NCBI GenBank assembly: GCA_013076295.1
Contig: RQOL01000861.1
Span: 5,682,235-5,746,234 of the forward strand
DNA from: Sanderia malayensis
Taxonomy: Eukaryota > Cnidaria > Scyphozoa > Semaeostomeae > Pelagiidae
Direction of reading: 5' to 3'
Length of the DNA: 64,000 nucleotides
How positions within the stretch are numbered: the first letter of the stretch is position 1; every line of letters starts with the position of its first letter. Below, in pieces: positions 9,151 to 18,126 of this stretch. Below the pieces are notes generated by a model. That model was not told the DNA's origin, did not search any database, and saw nothing but the letters and a program-made list of their open reading frames with translations. Position numbers and translations under genes: made by a program.

Positions 9151-10791
9151 TTACGAGTAGTAGTCTTTAGCGATTTGGCCGTTGGGTGCGACGCTGAATT
9201 TTCGTTTGTTGAACTTGTGCACTTGGACGTCTTGATTGTCGGGCATTGCTCCGTTGTTGGGTACGTGCAGGTAGATCATGAGTCCGGCGCTGCGTTGGTC
9301 TTCGCTGATCACGTTGTTGGCTTGCATGCACGAGAACGTGAGCACCTCGCAGTACTTGGAGTAGCCGGAGGCGGGGACGAGAAAGTCGTCGCGTGTGATG
9401 AGTGGATTGTTCACGTCCGGATTGAGGGTTTCGCGAACGCTGTCGTAGGCTTCGCTTTCTTTTTCGCGTTTGTTTTTGCGCATGACGGACGAGTTGATCA
9501 GGTATTGCCATTTGGTGCTGGTGGGCAGACTCGTGGATAGGTACGGATTTAAGCCGATGTCGCCGAGACGAGCTCGGCGATTGCGCAATTGGAACATGAT
9601 CTTGTCGGGCAGTTTGTCGTTGGAGATGTTGAGTTTGAATTCGGAGATTCCGGGCGTGGGGGTGATGATGTCGATCGCGTGGTGGGTGAAGGGGATCTCG
9701 TCTGGCGTTTCGTTTGTGAACGACACTATGTATTCGGCGGCGCGTTCGGGTACGAGGGACATTGTGGTGTATTCGATTTTCATTTCTTCGATGTAAATGT
9801 GGCAGGTGTTGGCATAGGTGCGTAAGGTGGCGGGTTGTGTGGCGTCGGCACCGTTTGGCGAGCACATGAGATAGTAGGCGGGAGAGTGACGTTGAAAGAT
9901 GATTTCCAGTTTGTTGCTTGCGTTGAATGGCACTTCCGATTTGTTGAGGGGCGTGTTGAGGCGGAACTCGAATTCGGCAGTTTTTCCCTGGCAGTAGAGG
10001 TTGCACAGGCGAGCGCGAGCAGGGTTGTTCGTGTTGGTGGGGAGATCGTTGGCGTTGTCACTGTAGCAGTTCGTTTCGCCCAAGTGTCCGGGTGTTTCTT
10101 TGAAGAAGCCTTTTTTGGTGAGATCGCCGTTTTGGTAGACGTCGGTCGGAGTACCGTTCAGGGTTTCTTCGTAGTCGATTTCGTTGTAGAAGGCGATGCT
10201 TTCGTCGTTCTGGTTGTTTATGCGCAATTTGACGTGCTTGAAGAGGCTCGGTCCCACGTTGTTGATGGGGCTGATGTTCTTTTGAAAGCCCGGGTCGGGC
10301 GCGGCAGCTGTCCACGGGATGCCGCTACTACCCATGCGTGTTTTCATTTTGACGATTATGTTGCGAGTGTCGTAGAAGCGACCGGGTTCTTGCGGCAGTA
10401 CGAACTGGATCAGGTCGTCGATGAGGGGTGCTCGGTTGGTGATCGGATAGAGTTCGTCGATGCTGGCGTTCTCGAGGAAGTGGTAGGCGCCGGTCTGGGC
10501 CGAAAAGTTCCACATTTCCGAACCGGGCTCGCCATGACCGAGACGTCGTTTGCCGCCGCGTTTGTAAGACGGCTGGGCGGTGTTGGCGAAGCGACTTTCG
10601 AACTGATCGAGGACGTCGACGCGCTTCTCCGGATTGAGTACGTCTAGGCGGCCACCGTACAATGTGGCACGCGTGGAGCTCTTGTCGATGTCGACGTATT
10701 TTTTCCGTTTTTGTGACAGTGGCGGCGATCGCAGATCGACCTGTTGCAAGACGGATTTTGCCTTGGTGTGTTTTTTGGTTGCGACAGGCAT
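9151..10791 (-). CDS. Major capsid protein, double jelly-roll type (Polinton PY/hexon-like)
   Basis: ATG at 10791; 546 aa, the usual size. After a basic N-terminus, residues about 170-235 follow the pattern conserved in Polinton capsid proteins: PINNVGPSLFKHVKLRINNQ, then an aromatic YNEIDYEETLN segment and KKGFFKETPG. This corresponds to the first jelly roll and its link in NCLDV/adenovirus-like capsid proteins. The C-terminal quarter contains a beta-rich stretch ending in LMIYLHVPNN. The product would form the trimeric capsomers of the icosahedral shell. It starts only 12 bp after the upstream basic gene, suggesting a shared transcript. The frame is fully open. The assignment is by motif pattern, not a search. 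Confidence 0.82.
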   Translation of the reverse strand: MPVATKKHTKAKSVLQQVDLRSPPLSQKRKKYVDIDKSSTRATLYGGRLDVLNPEKRVDVLDQFESRFANTAQPSYKRGGKRRLGHGEPGSEMWNFSAQTGAYHFLENASIDELYPITNRAPLIDDLIQFVLPQEPGRFYDTRNIIVKMKTRMGSSGIPWTAAAPDPGFQKNISPINNVGPSLFKHVKLRINNQNDESIAFYNEIDYEETLNGTPTDVYQNGDLTKKGFFKETPGHLGETNCYSDNANDLPTNTNNPARARLCNLYCQGKTAEFEFRLNTPLNKSEVPFNASNKLEIIFQRHSPAYYLMCSPNGADATQPATLRTYANTCHIYIEEMKIEYTTMSLVPERAAEYIVSFTNETPDEIPFTHHAIDIITPTPGISEFKLNISNDKLPDKIMFQLRNRRARLGDIGLNPYLSTSLPTSTKWQYLINSSVMRKNKREKESEAYDSVRETLNPDVNNPLITRDDFLVPASGYSKYCEVLTFSCMQANNVISEDQRSAGLMIYLHVPNNGAMPDNQDVQVHKFNKRKFSVAPNGQIAKDYYS

Positions 10792-10803
10792 GTTTGATGT
10801 GCG

Positions 10804-11517
10804 CTAGTAGAGACCGGTGTTCAGTGTGACGCTGGCTGGGATGCGAATTCCGGATTTTCTTGTGTAGAAACCGTGTCGATTGCGTCGATGGCGACGGCGG
10901 CGATGATGACGATGGCGATGTTGTATTGTTGTAGCAGTCGGTGAAGATTTTATGCGTTTTGGAGTGCGGGTTTTTTTGCCAAGTGATGCGTTCAATTTGC
11001 TGACGGCTTTGTGTTCCAAGTTTTTAATGGTGCTTTTTGTGCCGCGACGTAGGGTGCGACGTGTGTGGCGGATGAGGTGTTTTGATTCTTTCTTGAGCAG
11101 ACGTGCGCCGTGACGACCGAGACGTTTCAGGCTTTTTTTACCTTGACGTTTTGCGATCTTGAGAGCGCTTTTTCCGGCTTGTTTTCCTGCTTGCGCGAGT
11201 ATTTTTCCTACTGCATTGCCAATTCCGCCTTTGCCGCGGAGGTGTGGTGGTAGATAGTGGTCAGACGACGACACGATGCCGGGGCTGCGTAGGCCAAAGC
11301 TGGTCCCCCTGAGACGACGTAGTGTACCCTTACCTCTGAGGTATGTGCGATGATGTCGTGGAGATGACCAGATGCCGGGGCTGTGTTGGCCAAAGCTGGT
11401 CTCCCTGAGACAACGTAGTGCGCCGTTGCCGGTCAACATGTGGCGGAGCGGTTGTTTGGGTTTGGACCAGAGGCGCGGTGATGTTTTGTGGCCGCCGATG
11501 TAGAAGACGTCGGACAT
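10804..11517 (-). CDS. 237-aa basic protein with tandem 32-aa repeats, core/minor capsid candidate
   Basis: ATG at 11517. Residues 30-95 contain two copies of a 32-residue unit (LR.LR.TSFG..SPGI..S). The copies match at DNA level, with 96-bp spacing (11275 and 11371 blocks). Then comes a glycine/alanine segment (GKGGIGNAVGKILAQAGKQAGKSALKIA) followed by a strongly Lys/Arg/His-rich C-terminal half. The pattern resembles adenoviral core or pVI-like minor capsid proteins in composition only. It lies between two structural genes, 12 bp ahead of the capsid gene. DNA binding or membrane-active assembly functions are possible, but none is demonstrated. Confidence 0.65.
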   Translation of the reverse strand: MSDVFYIGGHKTSPRLWSKPKQPLRHMLTGNGALRCLRETSFGQHSPGIWSSPRHHRTYLRGKGTLRRLRGTSFGLRSPGIVSSSDHYLPPHLRGKGGIGNAVGKILAQAGKQAGKSALKIAKRQGKKSLKRLGRHGARLLKKESKHLIRHTRRTLRRGTKSTIKNLEHKAVSKLNASLGKKTRTPKRIKSSPTATTIQHRHRHHRRRRHRRNRHGFYTRKSGIRIPASVTLNTGLY

Positions 11518-11604
11518 TGTTGTGATTTTGTTTTGATGTTTGGGGATAATTAAGTAGAGAAAAATGTGCGTGAACTTGGCGAATGTGGTCGTGATAAGTC
11601 ACAA

Positions 11605-13212
11605 TCAGACGGCGGCTTTTTTTCGACGCAAGAGAAAAGTGAATTCGAGTTGGTCGGGCATGATCGGATCGTTGTAGGAGTTGCGCACGAGAAAAGACAT
11701 GTCGCTGAGGTTGATGTCTTTCATCAGGCAGCGAAACGAGGGCTGTTTGATTTTCAGACTTTGCGTGACGCTTTTTCGAGTTTGCGTTGCGTTGCGCGAC
11801 AGAGGATTTTCGAGTTTGTTGGCGAAGGCGTAGGTGGGAGCGGGAATTTGCGCGAGCAGCGGTGACAGGTGGTCGGCGATGTGGTATGTCGGTACGATAC
11901 TGTTCGTGTAGAGGAAGATTTCGTCGGCGTTGAGGAAGTTGATTGGATGACTGGTTCGGTGTGCGATGTGGGTGTCGACGGTGGACGATTTGGACAGATA
12001 GAGTTCGTAGTCGGTGGTGCCGAGCGGTGTCAGGTAGTTGGGAAGCAGGGGTAGATGCCACGGGAAACGAGCCACGGTGGAGGCATTCGTTTCGCCGTCA
12101 GTGAAAATGGCCGGCGCGATGATGTTGTCGACGGCGTGGGGCAGGCGTCGGGCGGTGCACGGAGTGGTGAGTGAGCCGTGTCGGACGCGATCGTAGATGA
12201 TGTGAAGACCTTTGCGCTGGAGTGTTTTATTGCCGCTGTAGTCGGTGTTGTACGAGTAGAGACTGCGGGTGACGACGGGACCCTTTTCGAAGCCGAATAT
12301 GTTGAGCAGGATGCTACCCATGGCCATGTAGAGCAACGTGTTGGGACAGAGGAATTCGAGGAAGTAGTGTTGAGCGGGATTGTTGACGGTCTTGTAGTTT
12401 TTGCACTCGAACGTGGGCAGACTGGCGGCGAGGTTTGTGAACAGGTCGGTTTTGCCGAATCGTCCGCTGAGACTGGTAAACGGTGGGAAACCGATGCACT
12501 GGTCGTTTTTGAGGTAGTTTTCTGCCAGTTGGTACGTGGCGGTGGACAGGGGCGGTGTGCTGGCGAATTCGTGGAAGGTGAGCACGGCGAATTTGTTGTC
12601 GTTTGCGGCGAATTTGGTCGGATAGGTGGCGAGTAGACGATCGAGGTAGTTGGTGCGTAGGACGGGACAGCGTTTTGAGCCGGCGTCGCCGCTGGTGGCG
12701 GCTGCGGTGAGACTGCAAGCATAGCTCTTTTCGGCGGCGGCGTTGTCGAGACGGAAGAAGTTCACATCCAGGTCGGACCAGACGTTCAGGTTTTTTTCAT
12801 AGTGGTCGGCGATGTAGGTGGACGATTGCGTGGTGTCGTCTTCGAGTCCGTAGACGTCCTTGAAGATGCTCGTGAGAGTGGCGGTGTGATTTGTTAGACT
12901 GTAGTTGATGGGAAAGAGCGGAATCGCGCCGGACAGCATGAATTCCATGTCGTAGAGATGGTACGTGTTTTTGCGGCGCGCTTCCGTGGGATGTGGCACG
13001 AACATCGAGTGTTGCGTGAGTGTGTAGTCGACTTGGACGATGCCGATTTCCCAGTCTTCGTCGGGTGGCATTTGGAGTTGGTCGCGGTGGATTTGGCTGT
13101 TGTTGGTGCTGAGGAAGTTGAACGAGTGCGTCTGTTGGACGGGATCGGTGAATTTGGTCATGTCCAAGAGACCGCGAATGTAGAAAAAGTCGTGCGTAAA
13201 GTAGTCGCTCAT
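11605..13212 (-). CDS. 535-aa structural-protein candidate
   Basis: ATG at 13212, overlapping the stop of the upstream gene as ATGA. The N-terminal part (about residues 27-70) reads FNFLSTNNSQ ... DEDWEIGIVQVDY, a pattern I associate with a conserved protein found beside Maverick capsid genes in invertebrate genomes. The rest is beta-rich and aromatic without a membrane segment. Position between the penton-like candidate and the capsid protein supports a virion role (minor capsid, vertex or turret). The exact function is not known to me. Confidence 0.65.
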   Translation of the reverse strand: MSDYFTHDFFYIRGLLDMTKFTDPVQQTHSFNFLSTNNSQIHRDQLQMPPDEDWEIGIVQVDYTLTQHSMFVPHPTEARRKNTYHLYDMEFMLSGAIPLFPINYSLTNHTATLTSIFKDVYGLEDDTTQSSTYIADHYEKNLNVWSDLDVNFFRLDNAAAEKSYACSLTAAATSGDAGSKRCPVLRTNYLDRLLATYPTKFAANDNKFAVLTFHEFASTPPLSTATYQLAENYLKNDQCIGFPPFTSLSGRFGKTDLFTNLAASLPTFECKNYKTVNNPAQHYFLEFLCPNTLLYMAMGSILLNIFGFEKGPVVTRSLYSYNTDYSGNKTLQRKGLHIIYDRVRHGSLTTPCTARRLPHAVDNIIAPAIFTDGETNASTVARFPWHLPLLPNYLTPLGTTDYELYLSKSSTVDTHIAHRTSHPINFLNADEIFLYTNSIVPTYHIADHLSPLLAQIPAPTYAFANKLENPLSRNATQTRKSVTQSLKIKQPSFRCLMKDINLSDMSFLVRNSYNDPIMPDQLEFTFLLRRKKAAV

Positions 13213-13892
13213 GTCGGCGGTGTTTGGCGAGGATCCGGATAGATGTGTCGCGGTAGGAGGTGGGCGCCGCTGCAGATGATCAGTGTGCAGTTGACAGCGA
13301 TGACGTGGTCATTTATGTTTTGGTAGGTGACTGCATTCGTCACGGCGTGGAAGGTTTTCAGGTAGCAGTTGAGTTTGATGTTTTTGCTTTGGAACGGTGT
13401 GAGGTGATGTCCTTCGAAGACGCGTGCAAAGGGCAAGTTGCGATCGTCGCTCGTGAACGAGTAGTGTACGGGCTGGGCCGTCTTGTACTCGACGTTGTCG
13501 AGTAGCGGTACGTGCAGTTCGGCGAGTACGATGTCGGCGTTGTGTTTGCCGACGCGTTGGAAACAGTACGGCAAGCACATGTCGTTGCTGAGGGCGAGGC
13601 ATACGTTGAGAAAGCGTTGCGTTGTTGTTGCCGTGTATACGACGGACGTGGCCGGACCGGTGGTCAGGGTCAGGTGACACGTGTCCAGGGAGACGTATTG
13701 GACGAGCGAGTCGGGCAGGTTGTTGTAGATGATGGCCTTGTTGCCGGTGATGTCGTACTCGTCGGATTGTTGCAGTGCGTTGCTTTTGCAGTAGGTGTTT
13801 TCGCCGACGTGTTCGACGAAGAATTTGCGCAAGAGTACCACACTGGCATTGTCACGGCTGCTGCTGCTGGGTGCATTGATGTCGTAATCCAT
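13209..13892 (-). CDS. 227-aa penton/minor-capsid candidate (single jelly-roll-like)
   Basis: I choose the ATG at 13892 (MDYDINAPSS). An in-frame ATG 45 bp upstream at 13937 would lie before the expected transcription start, about 25-30 bp after the TATA at 13948-13955. The extra residues would merely be the CAC/GCG-rich leader translated. The protein is beta-rich, with alternating hydrophobic strands (YVSLDTCHLTLTTGP, IVLAELHVPLL, VIAVNCTLIIC). Its size matches Polinton single jelly-roll minor capsid (penton-like) proteins. The stop overlaps the next gene's start (ATGA). The assignment is inferred from size, strand pattern and gene order. Confidence 0.55.
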   Translation of the reverse strand: MDYDINAPSSSSRDNASVVLLRKFFVEHVGENTYCKSNALQQSDEYDITGNKAIIYNNLPDSLVQYVSLDTCHLTLTTGPATSVVYTATTTQRFLNVCLALSNDMCLPYCFQRVGKHNADIVLAELHVPLLDNVEYKTAQPVHYSFTSDDRNLPFARVFEGHHLTPFQSKNIKLNCYLKTFHAVTNAVTYQNINDHVIAVNCTLIICSGAHLLPRHIYPDPRQTPPT

Positions 13893-13947
13893 TGTGCGCG
13901 TGTGGGCGCGTGCGCGTGCGTGTAGAGAGAGAGGCAAAGAACAAGTA

Positions 13948-13955
13948 GTATATAC
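13948..13955 (-). promoter_or_regulatory. TATA box upstream of the structural-gene series
   Basis: GTATATAC, 56-63 bp before the ATG at 13892. It is the best candidate promoter for the co-oriented series 13892 to 9151, whose members overlap or nearly touch. Confidence 0.5.
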
Positions 13956-13977
13956 GCGTAAAAATGATATATAATGA

Positions 13978-14193
13978 TTAACTGACCCGAAAGAAGAACG
14001 TTAAAGTAGTGGGATAGTTTTCGTTGTGGAGAATCGAGACACTGTGTTCGTTGTAGTAGGCGAGAGCGACGGACGATAGTTTTGTGAGCAGGCGCAGGAG
14101 GGAGTTGCTGCTGCGAGACGTGAGACGGTAGATGAACGTGGAGTCGGCCAGGGGGACGACTTTGTTGAAGATGGGCGTGTCGTTGCACATCAT
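13978..14193 (-). pseudogene. Detached C-terminal fragment of the gene interrupted at 17.6 kb
   Basis: A minus-strand frame of about 70 codons after the junction reads DTPIFNKVVPLADSTF..., ending FFFRVS at 13978. It has no start of its own; in front of the junction come short A-rich repeats containing TTGCACATCATCACAC. The frame joins logically to the plus-strand frame that stops at about 17610. Both sides of the break share ATGATGTGCAA (14183-14193 and 17599-17609). The fragment is therefore the missing end of that gene, separated by inversion. Confidence 0.75.
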
Positions 14194-14225
14194 CACACAA
14201 AAAAAAAGATTGCACATCATCACAC

Positions 14226-14759
14226 AAAAAAAAAAGAACATCAAAAAGAAACAAGACCCTCCGACCGACGAAAGCGAATTGCTTCGGCAACTCTACAGTC
14301 ATTTTTAGCGCAACAAAAAACAAGATTGAGTCGCTCGAAAACTCGAAGCTCTCCAATCGCGTTTGCACAACGAATTCACCACCATCAATCACAGTGCAAA
14401 AACAAAATCCAAAAAAAACAACAACAGAACGACAGTCGACGACAGCGATGACAATGCCAATGATCATCGTGACAACACTACTGACGAGGATCCAGAAATG
14501 CTACAGCTGTTGCAAAAGAAACTGTCCGACACTGCCAACATGAAATTGACTCGTTTCAAGCATCTCGACGATGAGATGAATCTCACCGAATTGCCCTTCG
14601 ATAGTGATGCTGACGACAACGACGACGCCGACGCCGACGCCGACGATCAGACAGGCAAACGCGCAATAGAAATCGACAAAAATACCCCGTGTGTAAAAAT
14701 ATCCGAACAAGAGTACAACTGCCTCAAGGACAACTATCAAAAATTGCACATCATCCGCT
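14226..14759 (+). repeat. Inverted repeat, left copy (partner 17594-18126)
   Basis: About 533 bp that reappear as the reverse complement at 17594-18126 with about nine substitutions and one indel. The pair flanks the integrase block. It consists of the middle of one acidic protein gene, so one copy is original and the other arose during rearrangement. Confidence 0.93.
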
Positions 14760-14818
14760 ACATTATTAAACAACTGTATCCGCACATTAAAATTCAAGAT
14801 TCGAAAAAAACAAAATAA
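14226..14818 (+). pseudogene. Acidic-protein gene, C-terminal part (left copy)
   Basis: The longest open piece starts at 14363 (151 codons): Ser/Asp-rich, with a poly-Asp stretch (DSDADDNDDADADADD), then KISEQEYNCLKDNYQKLHIIRYIIKQLY, a helical C-terminus, ending at 14818. Upstream the same frame is closed by TGA at about 14327 and TAG near 14309. This copy lacks the N-terminal region found at 18127-18493. It retains the authentic C-terminus, which the right copy lacks. Integrase begins nine bases after its stop. The protein has an NLS-like and acidic character; no family is recognised. Confidence 0.7.
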
Positions 14819-14869
14819 TAACACTCGTTGTTTTTTCTTTTTTCCCTCCTTCTACCCGCTGTCGTCGCA

Positions 14870-16099
14870 ATGTCAACGCCGTCGTTCGAACAACTCAATC
14901 GCTACTACACAGACAGCACTTTCCCTGGCGCCTTGGGCGGATTGCGCAACTTTTTTACGCACCTCAAAAAACTACCCGCCTTCGAACGGCTCACCTGGAA
15001 ACAGCTACAAGAATGGAAACGACAACAGAACCTCTATACCAAATACAAACCGGTGCGCAAACGTTTCCTTCGTCGTCCCTACCGCCTGTTCGGCCCGAAT
15101 CGAATCTGGGAAGCCGACCTACTCGACATGTCCGAGTTCGCAAGTCGCAACCGGCGCGTGCACTTTCTGCTCGTCGTCGTCGACCAGTTCACAAAGAAAC
15201 TGTTCGTCGCACCGTGCAAGCAAAAAAATCAAACCGACGTGCTCGACGCGTTCCGCGACATCTTCGAACGTCAGACCATGTCCCGCCCGCGCATCATCTA
15301 CTCGGACAACGGCAAAGAGTTCCTGAACAGCGCCGTCTCGCCCTACCTCAAGTCGATTCGCATCCAACACATCACCACCAACGACTCGTCCATCAAAGGC
15401 GCCATCGTCGAACGAGCGAATGAGACGTTGAAGCGAAAACTCGTGAAAATCGCCAGCCTGCACAACGGCAAGTACTTGGAACACCTCCAAAACATCGTCC
15501 TCGGACTCAACAACAGCGTGCACACCACGACACGACTCGCACCCAACGCCGTCGATCCCGTCACCGTCAACACGGCTCGAATCAACATCGAAAAAAGCAT
15601 CGTTCCACGACAAAAAAAACACGCCCTCTGGGACAAACGCACCCGCCGCCCGCTGCTGCACGTCGGCGATTGGGCGCGCATACGCAAAGGACACAAAACC
15701 TTTCGTCGTGGTTTCCAACAGGGTTTCACTGACGAGCTGTTTCAAGTGACAGATGTGGATACGCACGACTTGCCGCCCGTCTATAAACTGCATGACCTTC
15801 GTCAGGAGCCCGTCATCGGCACGTTTCAGTATCCCGAACTAGTGCACGTGACGTTTCCCGCCTCGTTCAAAATCACCAAACCGCGCCTTGGTCAACAAAC
15901 CGTCGTCGATCCGGACACCGGCGCTCGCACTCGATGGGTGCAAATACGCATAGCCGAGTACTGGGACAGTTTGTGGTTGCCGGAACGCGTGCTCGCACAG
16001 CGCACTCGCGAAGAGAAGCAGCTTCACGAAATCTCCGCTGCCACCCTCTTGCACCATCTCCTCTTCGGTGACAACAACGACACCAAAACGTCAACATGA
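14870..16099 (+). CDS. Polinton integrase, DDE type, with chromo-like C-terminus
   Basis: I choose ATG at 14870 (MSTPSFEQLNRYY); the ATG at 14828 adds 14 hydrophobic residues that Polinton integrases lack. Counted from 14828, an N-terminal HHCC-like/helix region (YYTDSTFPGALGGL ... TWKQLQEW) precedes the RNase H-fold core. The acidic triad is Asp97 (WEADLLDM), Asp160 (YSDNGKEF) and Glu195 (IVERANETLK), a D,D-35-E spacing. The C-terminal part (VGDWARIRKGHKTFRRGFQQGF ... FQYPEL) resembles the chromo-like tail of these enzymes. The protein would insert the element with 6-bp duplications, matching the flanks. It runs opposite to the capsid genes here because of the inversion. Confidence 0.93.
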   Translation: MSTPSFEQLNRYYTDSTFPGALGGLRNFFTHLKKLPAFERLTWKQLQEWKRQQNLYTKYKPVRKRFLRRPYRLFGPNRIWEADLLDMSEFASRNRRVHFLLVVVDQFTKKLFVAPCKQKNQTDVLDAFRDIFERQTMSRPRIIYSDNGKEFLNSAVSPYLKSIRIQHITTNDSSIKGAIVERANETLKRKLVKIASLHNGKYLEHLQNIVLGLNNSVHTTTRLAPNAVDPVTVNTARINIEKSIVPRQKKHALWDKRTRRPLLHVGDWARIRKGHKTFRRGFQQGFTDELFQVTDVDTHDLPPVYKLHDLRQEPVIGTFQYPELVHVTFPASFKITKPRLGQQTVVDPDTGARTRWVQIRIAEYWDSLWLPERVLAQRTREEKQLHEISAATLLHHLLFGDNNDTKTST

Positions 16100-17097
16100 C
16101 AGAAGAAACCGGTCTCGGACAACACGTCGACAAAACCTACTTTACAGCCGTCTCGTCGGGCGATCCCGACCACAACATCCTTCCGCAATCGGACACCTTT
16201 GCCAATCGTCCGTATGGCGACGTGCAATTCGATCCGTGTTTCACGTGGAACGCCGCACTGATCAACGCTTCGCTCACACACACCAGCACTCTCGACGTGT
16301 CGTCGAAGCTCTGGTACAAACGCTTCTACCTACCGGAAAAACTCAGCACCACTGCCGGCAGCGCCTTCGAAAAGGTCTACAAAGGTCTAACCGCACAAAA
16401 ATGGCTCCATCACCAGAACTATGCACGCGTCCTCGACGCCGCACCTCGCCTGCAGCCGCATCCGTCCGTAGCCTACCGACTCGTGCACCAACACCAGATC
16501 GCCTATCCGACCGAGCTGGAATCCTTTCTCACGCTGTGCTACACCGACTACCTGCGGCCGTACAAAGAGTACTACGACACGTTCGCCGACGGTAAAGCGC
16601 CCGTCAAAACCTCCTCGATGTTCGGCATCAAAAAGAACACCAAGGCCACCGTCGTGCACGACTGTTTTGACATTGTCGTACGCCGCAGCAACGCGGCAGA
16701 CAGCAGCACCGATCGATTCGCTCGCAACACGTCGTTCGCTTTGAGCGAAGGCAGTTACCAACAAATGGTACGCCTGTCCCGCAGCCTCGCCGACCTGCTC
16801 AACATCGACTCTTGGGAGTGGCGCGAGTCGGCCGACTTTTTCCCCTACCGTCCCCGGACCGCGACAGCAACCACAGACGATCTGATGCTCACAAACTTCA
16901 GCGTCGACACCTGGTTCAACGAACCTCGAGAGTGCACTCTCATGAACGATCTTTTCAAACAAAGCGGTCACCACGCTCACTACACGCTGCAACCGGGCGG
17001 TGCCGACGGTGCAAAAGTCAACTGGTCTCAAGACGCAGCGGTCTTGAGAATTCTCAAGAAAAGCTGGATCGATTTCGCACCGTACGATCCAAATTGA
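16096..17097 (+). CDS. 333-aa protein of unknown function, overlapping integrase
   Basis: ATG at 16096 overlaps the integrase stop as ATGA. The protein is rich in aromatic residues and Asp/Ser, with no membrane segment or recognised domain. Its TGA stop (17095-17097) is followed in the same frame by a further coherent coding stretch without an ATG, so this may be only the N-terminal two thirds of a longer protein. Location beside the structural genes in the pre-inversion order suggests a virion role, but nothing specific can be read from motifs. Confidence 0.7.
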   Translation: MTEETGLGQHVDKTYFTAVSSGDPDHNILPQSDTFANRPYGDVQFDPCFTWNAALINASLTHTSTLDVSSKLWYKRFYLPEKLSTTAGSAFEKVYKGLTAQKWLHHQNYARVLDAAPRLQPHPSVAYRLVHQHQIAYPTELESFLTLCYTDYLRPYKEYYDTFADGKAPVKTSSMFGIKKNTKATVVHDCFDIVVRRSNAADSSTDRFARNTSFALSEGSYQQMVRLSRSLADLLNIDSWEWRESADFFPYRPRTATATTDDLMLTNFSVDTWFNEPRECTLMNDLFKQSGHHAHYTLQPGGADGAKVNWSQDAAVLRILKKSWIDFAPYDPN

Positions 17098-17613
17098 TCG
17101 TCCAAAAAACAAAAAACCCTTTTCTCTCTACCCCGCCTTGAACGCAACATCGATCTGCTCACTGCCCCCACTGCCACCGACGACGACGACGACTACGTGG
17201 ACATTGTCATAGAGACTCGCTTCGGACCGGTCATGTATCCAAACACGTCCGTCACACAAACCGGCTACTTTGACGACAATCAAAAACTCTACGACGATCC
17301 GCGCCTGTATCGCAACCTGCCTCTCAACTGGATAGTCACGATACCGCCGCCCCAATTCACCTCGATAAACAGCAAATACTTTCCTCGAGGCACCTCTTTC
17401 GTCCTCAGTGTCACCCTGCGACACCTCAGCACCCAACAGATGGTGAAAATAACTACGAACAAAATCGAATCGAACATCTACAGTGGCGTTTGGGAGCCCA
17501 CGGTCGCAATACTGCACCTGCCGACCGGCGCGCAAAAACTCTCGTCACAATTCGCAAAAAACTGGTACGAATTCAAAAAAAAACGACCGTCGCAGCGGAT
17601 GATGTGCAATTTT
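17098..17613 (+). pseudogene. In-frame continuation of the 333-aa gene, cut by the inversion
   Basis: The frame continues directly after the TGA for about 165 codons with good coding character (DDDDDYVDIVIETRFGP, later WIVTIPPPQF, VWEPTVAILHLP). It then runs into the inverted repeat and stops at about 17613. There is no ATG before 17234. The true C-terminal end lies on the other strand at 14193-13978. The gene therefore carries two lesions: a nonsense codon or readthrough stop, and an inversion breakpoint. Confidence 0.7.
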
Positions 17614-18126
17614 TGATAGTTGTCCTTGAGGCAGTTGTACTCTTGTTCGGATATTTTTACACACGGGGTATTTTTGTCGATTTCTATTGCGCGTTTGCCT
17701 GTCTGATCGTCGGCGTCGGCGTCGGCGTCGTCATTGTCGTCGGCGTCACTATCGAAGGGCAATTCCTGAGATTCATCTCGTCGTCGAGATGCTTGAAACG
17801 AGTCAATTTCATGTTGGCAGTGTCGGACAGTTTCTTTTGCAACAGCTGTAGCATTTCTGGATCCTCGTCAGTAGTGTTGTCGCGATGATCATTGGCATTG
17901 TCATCGCTGTCGTCGACTGTCGTTCTGTTGTTGTTTTTTTTGGATTTTGTTTTTGCACTGTGATTGATGGTGGTGAATTCGTTGTGCAAACGCGATTGGA
18001 GAGCTTCGAGTTTTCGAGCGACTTGATCCTGTTTTTTGTTGCGCTAAAAATGACTGTAGAGTTGCCGAAGCAATTCGCTTTCGTCGGTCGGAGGGTCTTG
18101 TTTCTTTTTGATGTTCTTTTTTTTTG
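17594..18126 (-). repeat. Inverted repeat, right copy (partner 14226-14759)
   Basis: Reverse complement of the left copy. Its left edge AGCGGATGATGTGCAA is shared with the interrupted gene of the block, so the boundary is blurred by 16 bases of homology. Confidence 0.93.

Noticed and set aside
8496..13242. Long plus-strand frames opposite the protease, capsid and structural genes
   Set aside because: They are antisense shadows created by the strong codon bias of the minus-strand genes. They have no motifs or promoters of their own.
13893..13937. Upstream ATG at 13937 as start of the penton-like gene
   Set aside because: It lies before the expected transcription start and adds only translated CAC/GCG leader.
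14828..16099. Integrase as evidence for a retrovirus or LTR retrotransposon
   Set aside because: No reverse transcriptase, gag or LTRs. The enzyme has the Polinton-type tail and sits with a family B polymerase and capsid genes.
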